Shown here one piece after another: positions 1-4,641 of a DNA stretch of 5,075 nucleotides. The position numbers and the translations under genes are program-made. This stretch comes from Pseudomonadota bacterium (GTDB taxonomy: Bacteria > Desulfobacterota > WTBG01 > CAIYCZ01), in NCBI GenBank assembly GCA_026388865.1, contig JAPLIX010000459.1, positions 1 through 5,075 on the forward strand, written 5' to 3'. The notes below the pieces were generated by a model. It was not told the DNA's origin. It was given only the letters and a program-made list of their open reading frames with translations, and searched no databases. Each line of letters opens with the position of its first letter. Position 1 is the stretch's first letter.

Positions 1-91
1 GGTACGCCGCAACGATCCCGATAGCTATCGGGAAAGAGGGTAATCCCGACGCATGTCGGGACAGATGGGCGTTTTTCAACAGCCTGCTAAA
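1..91. repeat. Degenerate copy of a TTTTTCAACAGCCTG-type intergenic repeat, carrying two palindromes
   Basis: Bases 62-91 match 1178-1207 at 28 of 30 positions, and bases 2-15 match 1143-1156 at 12 of 14, so this is the right-hand part of the same element that sits at 1050-1207. Between the two matching blocks the roughly 20 bp found in the other copy is replaced by about 45 bp holding two palindromes of the form TCCCGA-N6-TCGGGA (16-33 and 44-61). The left end of the element lies outside the window. It sits directly downstream of the CbiX-like gene and could form RNA hairpins at the 3' end of that transcript, but no T-tract follows, so I do not call it an intrinsic terminator. Confidence 0.7.
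16..61. repeat. Pair of REP-like palindromes TCCCGA-N6-TCGGGA
   Basis: Bases 16-33 form a perfect 18-bp palindrome (TCCCGATAGCTATCGGGA). Bases 44-61 form a second palindrome with 7-bp arms (TCCCGAC / GTCGGGA) around GCAT. Both share the outer TCCCGA / TCGGGA arms and start 28 bp apart. This is seen directly. That they belong to a dispersed REP-type family is inference. Confidence 0.75.
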
Positions 92-93
92 TT

Positions 94-1035
94 TCACAGC
101 AGACCATACCGGTGCGTGCCGGGAGGCTTGCCGGTTTCCTTGTCCATAATAGACCATTTCCGGTTGATGGGCGGGACTTCCGGCTGCTGCATGCCCTTCT
201 GAATTGTCGCCTCAATCCATTTCTTTGCGTTGGGATGGTTTATAAAGCCTTTTTGATTGATGGCAACGGAAGGAACGCCCATGAGCAAATGCTGCAACTC
301 AAACTGCAGCATCTTTATGCCGACGCCGCAGATAACGACAATAACCGGTCCCTGGGCAGAAAGCCTGAGAGCTGTTTTCCTCACGTCTTCATCAGCTCTC
401 AGAGTCATGCAGGCAACCTCTCTAAAGGGCAGTGTCTTTCTGACCTCCTGCCCGATTTTTTCAAGCTGCCTCACCCACATGATATTTTCCAATTCTTCAA
501 CCGGCCCGTGCCCCACTAGCATGAGCGACTCGCGGGCAGGGTCATGAGACAGCTCCCGTGCATAGTCTTTCATTATTTCAACAACGAGCGGATGGTCATC
601 CAGGCACGGCGCTACGGCAAATTTTACCTTATCCTGCAGCGGCTTTTCCGCTGTCTCCGCATAGACCCCCAGGTCTTTTCTCAGGCCCGCCAGGTAACGG
701 ACTTCTTCATGATGGCTGCTGTATGAAGAAGGCGATAAATGAACAATCAGAATTTCCTTTACTCCTTTATCCTCAAGCCGTTTGGCTGCTTTTGCCAGAG
801 TCCGTTCTTTATCAAAATCCAGGAATGCCGGCTCAACGGGATACGGGCTTTCGACGGTCCCGATCAGGCGCATAACGGTTTCATTCCACTGGGGAATGGG
901 CGCGCCATGGGTAATGACAACGACTCCCATGGACGCCTTTTCTGCGGCGAACGTGCTGCTGATATAAACCAATGACCAGGCTGCACACAGAACGCACTGC
1001 ATCGTCTTTGCGATAAAACTGTTCACGCGTTTCAT
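94..1035 (-). CDS. Exported CbiX/SirB-like sirohydrochlorin chelatase-family protein, two-domain
   Basis: The product (313 aa) belongs to the class II chelatase fold of CbiX, which inserts Co2+ into sirohydrochlorin. The first half has a THG motif (His43) and a second His pair (His108/109, SSHHEE) where CbiX enzymes keep their two metal-binding histidines. The second half repeats the fold (LVGHGP, His176) but has no obvious second histidine near ICGVGIK (235-241), so only the N-terminal half looks catalytically equipped. Residues 1-31 look like a signal peptide: KR near the start, a hydrophobic run, then a TFAAEK cleavage region. That predicts a periplasmic protein, as reported for CbiK-P of Desulfovibrio. 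I chose the ATG at 1035 because GAGAGG lies 5 nt upstream and the signal peptide begins there. A longer frame to 1095 would run through the adjacent repeat. The gene lies downstream of ccsA, so a role in haem or tetrapyrrole handling is plausible but inferred. The metal specificity is unknown. Confidence 0.85.
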   Translation of the reverse strand: MKRVNSFIAKTMQCVLCAAWSLVYISSTFAAEKASMGVVVITHGAPIPQWNETVMRLIGTVESPYPVEPAFLDFDKERTLAKAAKRLEDKGVKEILIVHLSPSSYSSHHEEVRYLAGLRKDLGVYAETAEKPLQDKVKFAVAPCLDDHPLVVEIMKDYARELSHDPARESLMLVGHGPVEELENIMWVRQLEKIGQEVRKTLPFREVACMTLRADEDVRKTALRLSAQGPVIVVICGVGIKMLQFELQHLLMGVPSVAINQKGFINHPNAKKWIEATIQKGMQQPEVPPINRKWSIMDKETGKPPGTHRYGLL

Positions 1036-1049
1036 CCATACCTCTCTAT

Positions 1050-1207
1050 CAGGTTGTTGAAAAAATAGTTTTTCCCCCAGGCTGGTCAAAAACATCCGGA
1101 TGCAAGGCGCGCGAAATCGTGAGGAATGAGGCGTACTTTACAGTACGTCGCAATGACGATGGATGAGCGCAACGAAGCAGACGGGTGTTTTTCAACAGCC
1201 TGCTAAA
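1050..1207. mobile_element. MITE-like non-coding repeat element with terminal inverted repeats
   Basis: The left tip (CAGGTTGTTGAAAAA, 1050-1064) is inverted relative to the right tip (GTTTTTCAACAGCCTG, 1187-1202), with one mismatch over the shared 15 bp. A second left-tip-like copy lies at 1078-1093 (14 of 16 matching). The interior has a small hairpin, CGTAC-N6-GTACG (1132-1147), and no coding frame of note. The last 30 bp recur at 62-91. The element fills almost all of the gap between ccsA and the chelatase gene. Its right tip overlaps the ccsA stop codon and its left tip lies just upstream of the chelatase ribosome binding site. No target-site duplication was recognised. Confidence 0.7.
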
Positions 1208-2051
1208 ATTTTCCGGTTATCGGGTAATGCCCGCTGGCAAATAAAAACCCCGCTCCTACCAGAAAGCTGATAATGGAAAACAGAAAGCCGATAATGGAAA
1301 GAATGGCGGTCAACGTGCCGCTCCACTTCCAGGTAAACCTGCCGTGCAGCAGCACCGCATATACCAGCCAGGCAATAAGCGACCAGGTCTGCACCTGATC
1401 CCACTGCCAGTAGCTTCCCCAGATAAGCTTAGAGCGGAACATGCCGGTCACAATCAGGATGCTGTACATGACAAACCCTATGGCAATCATCCTGTAGCTG
1501 ATTTCATCAAGGGTCTCCCGTGACGGCAGCGTGGTTTTTGCCGTGTGAGCGTCGCCCCCGTCACGTTTGATCAGAAAGAGGATGCTGGCAACGCATGACA
1601 CGGCAAACGCCGCATAGCCGATGAAGCAGGATGACAGGTGGTAGTTGATATAGTTGCCCTGAAGAACTTCGGGCATGGCAACAATCTGTTTACTCACCCG
1701 GGAGCTTAAGGTTGCAAACACCATGAGCAGGAATGCAACCGGCAGGATAAAAACGCCGAACGCTCTGGTCCGTATTTTAATTTCAATGGCAAGATAGAAG
1801 GCGACCAGCATCATAGCGGAAAAGGTCAGGCATTCATAGGGCCCCCTGATCGGCAGATGGCCCATGCCCAGCTGGTACGATTCTAACCACCGCGCTATAA
1901 AGGCCGCGCCGTGGACGGTCAGGCCCAGAGCAGTCATGATGGTCGCTATTCTGCCAACCCGTTCAACCTTAAACAGAACATGCAGTAAATATAATACCGT
2001 GCAGAGAAGATACAGCAGCGGCACTATTGCATATAGATATGTATTGACCAT
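1203..2051 (-). CDS. ccsA: CcsA/ResC-family cytochrome c assembly protein (System II haem handling; also annotated CcsB)
   Basis: This polytopic membrane protein (282 aa, normal family length) is the haem-handling half of System II cytochrome c synthetase. With ResB it moves haem across the membrane and attaches it to CxxCH motifs. The WWD domain is visible at 211-223 (WGSYWQWDQVQTW), with hydrophobic segments on both sides. His138 (NYHLSS), His236 (VLLHGR) and His275 (SGHYP) stand in the order and spacing expected for the external, membrane and second external haem-ligand histidines of the family. His47 and His65 (MGHLPIRGPYE) are also typical. The usual WDPKETW reads WDQVQTW here, which is a real deviation. 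The start is supported by AGGA 7 nt upstream of the ATG. It lies downstream of resB on the same strand, separated by a repeat-filled 266-bp gap. The TAG stop lies inside the tip of the neighbouring repeat, yet the protein ends about where relatives do. Confidence 0.93.
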   Translation of the reverse strand: MVNTYLYAIVPLLYLLCTVLYLLHVLFKVERVGRIATIMTALGLTVHGAAFIARWLESYQLGMGHLPIRGPYECLTFSAMMLVAFYLAIEIKIRTRAFGVFILPVAFLLMVFATLSSRVSKQIVAMPEVLQGNYINYHLSSCFIGYAAFAVSCVASILFLIKRDGGDAHTAKTTLPSRETLDEISYRMIAIGFVMYSILIVTGMFRSKLIWGSYWQWDQVQTWSLIAWLVYAVLLHGRFTWKWSGTLTAILSIIGFLFSIISFLVGAGFLFASGHYPITGKF

Positions 2052-2085
2052 CTTTTATTCCTGCAATCTGGATATTGATGAAAAC

Positions 2086-2318
2086 AAACCACAGAGACCA
2101 CGGAGAAAAATATTCATTTTGGCTGGTTTAGAATTGTTTATTCCCTCTGTGTCCTCTACGCTATTAATATCTTTATGTCTTTCTTAAGCCGCTCCACACT
2201 GCAATTAAACAGTAACCTGATTCTTTTCCCCAGTACTCAAGATTATTTTTTCGGTAACATTGCGCAACAAAAACTCTTTTAGAGAACACAGAGTATGCCT
2301 CGGTGCACTCTGTGGTTT
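2086..2318. repeat. CACAGAG-type intergenic inverted-repeat element between resB and ccsA
   Basis: The outer arms AAACCACAGAG (2086-2096) and CTCTGTGGTTT (2308-2318) are a perfect 11-bp inverted repeat, and weaker pairing continues inward. A second, inner pair, CTCTGTGTCCTCT (2145-2157) and AGAGAACACAGAG (2281-2293), matches at 12 of 13. Bases 2287-2294 and 2307-2314 can also form a local 8-bp hairpin. The interior (2158-2280) is AT-rich with no credible coding frame. The element occupies nearly the whole resB-ccsA gap, and its right tip abuts the resB stop codon. It looks like a miniature non-autonomous repeat. No target duplication or transposase was seen. Confidence 0.65.
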
Positions 2319-3619
2319 TATCGCTGTTCCCTGCTTTGAGAATACTCCATGCTGTTCTTGATTGTCATAATCAGCTCACTGACTTCCCGCGCATTCTTTG
2401 TCGCCGCGCCCGCCAGTGTCACGCTGCAGCCGCTTCCCGTCCGCTCAATGCGTGCCCACATGCGCTGATGGGAGCAGAAAAAACAGATGCTGAACCCGGC
2501 GACCATAAGTATAAAGCTGTACCAGATGAGACCTTTTCCCGGGTCATATATTGCCTTCAGCGTGGTTGACTCCTTCTGGGAAATTTCAATCAGGCTGACC
2601 TGGTATCCCTGGAGCTGCGCCTGGTGAAATTGTACCGGGTTCTGTGCCACCCAAAGCGTTTCCGGCAGAGTCAGAGTTTTCAGCTGCACGCCGTCCGGGC
2701 GCAGGCGTGTTAGCCTGATGCGCACCCCCGTGGCACCTGCTGCGAAACTGTCCCCGAGTTTCAGCTCGTGCGTGCTCTGCTGGTTATCAGGAGCAATGAT
2801 TTTTATTTTAGCATAGGGAATGGTCTTACTGAAGCGGTCCTGGTAAATATCGATTCCATTATAATGCAGAGGCGTGGCAAAGTCCACCTCCTGTGTTGCA
2901 ACGGTCGCCCCGTTTTTAATGATGGAAAGCGTGCTCTGATGTTTTTTAAGCTTCGATGATTCACCGTAGGAAGTGGTCTTAAGATCGCTGCAGAGAAGGG
3001 AAAAATCAAGAGCCTTCTCCTGCCGCCCGGCATCTCTCACCACCAGGGGATCAAGGAGCTGGTTTTTGGTGACTTCAAATGAGTACTGGAAGCCGGTGGC
3101 GGAAAGTGTGGTGCCCAGTGCAAGCAACAACAGGCAAAGGTGTGCAAGATAAAACCCTGCGTGGCTGTACCGCCCTTTTTCTGCAAACAGGTGCAGGCTG
3201 TCGCCGTCTTCCCGTACGATCCCGGTCTTCTTGAAGTAACCGGCTACCATGGCGAGCAGGGTCTGCCGGGCTGCCTGGTAATCAGAGACTGCTACGGTTT
3301 CGCAGATGGGCAGTGAAGTCCTGCGAGCTTCGTCAAGCTCTTTTGAAGAACTTTTAAGCACGTCGATGGTACGTGGCAGCCGCTTCAGGGTGCAGCCGAT
3401 AAGGTTGATGCAGAACAGGGCAAAGAGAACAAAGAAGCCCCGGGAGTGATAAAAATCAAACTTTCCTGCAGCAGAAAGCCATTGCCATGATGGGAAGTAG
3501 AACACGAGTTTATCCTGCGCTATCTGCAGGATGAAAATAAGGGTAGCGACAGATAATAAAATTATAGTGAGGTTTATGGAGGCGGATAAATTTAAAATGC
3601 ATTTTATTAGTTTTTTCAT
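2318..3619 (-). CDS. resB: ResB/Ccs1-family cytochrome c biogenesis protein
   Basis: This 433-aa membrane protein is the partner of CcsA in System II cytochrome c maturation. It presents apocytochrome and helps haem delivery on the outer face of the cytoplasmic membrane. Family hallmarks are visible in order: a first membrane segment (about 15-35); DFYHSRGFF with His58, then a second segment ending in NLIGCTLKRLPR (about 61-83); EKGRYSHAGFYLAH with His160 and a third segment (147-175); a large external domain (about 180-355) with PLHYNGIDIYQDRF; and a final DPGKGLIWYSF segment ending in SHQRMWARI (359-391). I chose the ATG at 3619 because the protein then begins with MKKLIK and the first membrane helix, as in relatives. 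No strong ribosome binding site precedes it. An in-frame ATG at 3697 would add 26 residues read mostly through promoter palindromes and is less likely. The gene is transcribed away from the toxin-antitoxin operon and heads the resB-ccsA-chelatase series. Confidence 0.92.
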   Translation of the reverse strand: MKKLIKCILNLSASINLTIILLSVATLIFILQIAQDKLVFYFPSWQWLSAAGKFDFYHSRGFFVLFALFCINLIGCTLKRLPRTIDVLKSSSKELDEARRTSLPICETVAVSDYQAARQTLLAMVAGYFKKTGIVREDGDSLHLFAEKGRYSHAGFYLAHLCLLLLALGTTLSATGFQYSFEVTKNQLLDPLVVRDAGRQEKALDFSLLCSDLKTTSYGESSKLKKHQSTLSIIKNGATVATQEVDFATPLHYNGIDIYQDRFSKTIPYAKIKIIAPDNQQSTHELKLGDSFAAGATGVRIRLTRLRPDGVQLKTLTLPETLWVAQNPVQFHQAQLQGYQVSLIEISQKESTTLKAIYDPGKGLIWYSFILMVAGFSICFFCSHQRMWARIERTGSGCSVTLAGAATKNAREVSELIMTIKNSMEYSQSREQR

Positions 3620-3673
3620 TGGTGCGGGAAGTATAGCAAAACCTGACAGAAGAGCAGTTTTTAAATCCGTATC

Positions 3674-3693
3674 TGTCAAAATATATTTTGACA
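3674..3693. promoter_or_regulatory. Perfect 20-bp palindrome in the divergent resB / antitoxin promoter region
   Basis: The half-site TGTCAAAATA is followed directly by its exact reverse complement. Each end gives a TTGACA hexamer, one reading toward the antitoxin gene (3688-3693) and one toward resB (3679-3674). It could bind a dimeric regulator or simply supply -35 boxes both ways. The resB-facing box has no convincing -10 at 16-18 bp, so use on that side is unproven. Confidence 0.6.
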
Positions 3694-3716
3694 ACATGTG
3701 CTACATTGTATAAAAT
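3688..3716 (+). promoter_or_regulatory. Sigma70-type promoter of the toxin-antitoxin operon
   Basis: A consensus -35 box TTGACA (3688-3693) is followed after 17 bp by TAAAAT (3711-3716); an alternative -10, TATAAA (3709-3714), has a 15-bp spacer. The start point would be near 3723, giving a short leader before the ribosome binding site. The -10 lies inside the inverted repeat at 3696-3725, so repressor binding there would block it. Confidence 0.7.
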
Positions 3717-3725
3717 GTAGCACAT
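3696..3725. promoter_or_regulatory. Perfect 12+12 bp inverted repeat, probable antitoxin operator
   Basis: The arms ATGTGCTACATT (3696-3707) and AATGTAGCACAT (3714-3725) are exact reverse complements around GTATAA. The repeat covers the -10 region and ends just upstream of the antitoxin ribosome binding site. Type II antitoxins with a ribbon-helix-helix fold commonly repress their own operon at such sites, so this is the expected autoregulatory operator. That assignment is inferred from position and symmetry. Confidence 0.7.
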
Positions 3726-3728
3726 AAT

Positions 3729-3736
3729 AGGAGGTG
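3729..3736 (+). promoter_or_regulatory. Strong ribosome binding site AGGAGGTG that fixes the antitoxin start
   Basis: AGGAGG (3729-3734) lies 8 nt before the ATG at 3743. The in-frame GTG at 3734-3736 overlaps the Shine-Dalgarno sequence itself and so cannot be the start. Confidence 0.8.
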
Positions 3737-3742
3737 CATGCT

Positions 3743-3976
3743 ATGAGCCAAACAATAACGATTCGTCTGACACCCAAAAGGGAACGTATTTTGAAATTAC
3801 TGAAAAAACATTTTAATGTAAAGAAGAATTCCGAAGCCATAGACCTCGCCCTTACTAAGAGTCTGCAGGAAGATGTGGATTATGAATCGAAGTTACAAAA
3901 AGTTGCTGGCTGTATCAGCTTGAGCGGCAGAACAACAGCAGCAAAAAGAATTCGCTCCCTGAGGAATGGGGCATGA
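3743..3976 (+). CDS. Ribbon-helix-helix antitoxin of a VapBC-like toxin-antitoxin pair
   Basis: This small basic protein (77 aa) has a short N-terminal beta strand (TITIRLT, 4-10) followed by two predicted helices (about 11-45, with NSEAIDLALTKSL), the pattern of ribbon-helix-helix DNA-binding antitoxins. The strand would dimerise and contact the operator at 3696-3725. The C-terminal part (KVAGCISLSGRTTAAKRIRSLRNGA, from about 53) is the expected toxin-binding tail. Its stop overlaps the toxin start as ATGA, which indicates translational coupling. The family is recognised from architecture and from the PIN partner, not from a specific ortholog, so a more precise VapB class is not claimed. Confidence 0.8.
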   Translation: MSQTITIRLTPKRERILKLLKKHFNVKKNSEAIDLALTKSLQEDVDYESKLQKVAGCISLSGRTTAAKRIRSLRNGA

Positions 3977-4431
3977 TCATTACGGTTGATTCTAATATCC
4001 TTTTGAGCATCTTTGCGAAAGATTCACTATTTGAAAAGTCGTTTCATCTTTTGGAACAATTTAACAGGCACCAATATATAATCAATGACTGTATCTACCT
4101 TGAGTTAGCAGTTCATTTTCAGAATCTGGAGCTGCTGAACAATGCGCTCAATACGCTCGAAGTCAACCATGTAGAGCATTATGAAATGAACTATGAAGAA
4201 GTAGTAGCCGCATGGACAGCGTATATTCGCAGAAAAATATTTGTGTGTACTTCATGTGGGAAAGTGATCAATCCAGTATGCCCTCTATGCAAGCAGAAAG
4301 CAGCATTAAGGCAAAGAATACTTGCTGACTTCATAATCGGTGGCTTCGCTTTAGCTAACAGTGATGGCATACTTACCCTTGATTTCCAATATTATAAAAA
4401 CTATTTTCCACAGCTAAAAATCCTGGCCTAA
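3973..4431 (+). CDS. vapC: PIN-domain ribonuclease toxin (VapC-like) with a CxxC...CxxC insertion
   Basis: This 152-aa protein has the acidic residues of a PIN nuclease in order: Asp6 (VDSNIL), Glu44 (YLELA), Asp119 (ILADFIIGGFAL) and Asp137 (LTLDFQYY), ending in the typical YYKNYFPQLKIL. PIN toxins are Mg2+-dependent RNases, often cutting tRNA or rRNA, and are held inactive by the cognate antitoxin. The unusual part is residues 92-106, where CTSC and CPLC form two CxxC pairs with a 7-residue spacer, just before the third acidic motif. This could bind zinc and contribute to RNA or partner recognition. The start overlaps the antitoxin stop by 4 bp (ATGA), and GAGG lies 8 nt upstream. The target RNA cannot be told from sequence. 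All four acidic positions are intact, so the toxin is probably functional. Confidence 0.87.
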   Translation: MIITVDSNILLSIFAKDSLFEKSFHLLEQFNRHQYIINDCIYLELAVHFQNLELLNNALNTLEVNHVEHYEMNYEEVVAAWTAYIRRKIFVCTSCGKVINPVCPLCKQKAALRQRILADFIIGGFALANSDGILTLDFQYYKNYFPQLKILA

Positions 4432-4436
4432 AACCT

Positions 4437-4457
4437 TGCCTTAAATTAAATAAGGCA
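4437..4457. promoter_or_regulatory. Alternative short hairpin competing with the terminator stem
   Basis: TGCCTTA (4437-4443) can pair with TAAGGCA (4451-4457), and the same TAAGGCA segment is the left arm of the stronger hairpin at 4450-4482. The two structures exclude one another. A regulatory role is not shown, and the stronger 11-bp stem should usually win. Confidence 0.35.
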
Positions 4458-4482
4458 GAGAACATCACAACCTCTGCCTTAT
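4450..4482. terminator. Hairpin terminator, probably serving both converging genes
   Basis: ATAAGGCAGAG (4450-4460) and CTCTGCCTTAT (4472-4482) form a perfect 11-bp stem with an 11-nt loop, 18 bp after the toxin stop. On the plus strand the tail (CCTGTTTCC) is only moderately T-rich. On the minus strand it is TTAATTT, a better intrinsic terminator tail, so it may also stop transcription from the converging protease gene about 160 bp away. Confidence 0.7.
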
Positions 4483-4641
4483 CCTGTTTCCTTCACTTAT
4501 GCTTTATCTTACGTTGACCCTTTCCACATTTGACTTGTTGCCCTTGTCTCTACCCTTGTCTGTTGTCTGCGGTCTGTTTTCTTTCCCCACCCCCCTATTT
4601 ACCGATGCACCCATTGACCGCTTCACCTACTCACCGACTTA
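4483..4641. other. Non-coding, pyrimidine-rich spacer with short GTCT repeats
   Basis: The plus strand is strongly C/T-biased between about 4536 and 4597. CCCTTGTCT occurs twice (4541-4549 and 4553-4561), followed by further TGTCTG-like units and a C-rich run. I see no coding frame with a start signal and no promoter. It is the 3' flank of the protease-like gene and of the toxin operon. Confidence 0.5.

Noticed and set aside
16..61. Intrinsic terminator for the chelatase gene
   Set aside because: The hairpins are good, but no T-tract follows on the minus strand; they are better explained as repeat palindromes.
112..975. Several overlapping plus-strand open frames
   Set aside because: They lie antisense to the chelatase gene, have no recognisable domains or start signals, and look like shadows of the real gene.
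1036..1095. N-terminal extension of the chelatase to an ATG at 1095
   Set aside because: The extra 20 residues are read through the repeat tips; the ATG at 1035 has a good ribosome binding site and begins a signal peptide.
1..1207. CRISPR array or tandem repeat array
   Set aside because: There are only two separated copies of one repeat with a gene between them, and no regular spacer structure.
3620..3697. N-terminal extension of ResB to an ATG at 3697
   Set aside because: It would translate the promoter palindrome and add 26 residues before the usual MKK plus first membrane helix. It cannot be fully excluded because the start at 3619 lacks a strong ribosome binding site.
3530..3740. tRNA or attachment site next to the toxin-antitoxin operon
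   Set aside because: No tRNA-like cloverleaf or direct repeats flank the operon; the palindromes are explained as promoter and operator.
3734..3742. GTG start for the antitoxin
   Set aside because: The GTG overlaps the Shine-Dalgarno sequence AGGAGGTG; the ATG at 3743 has ideal spacing.
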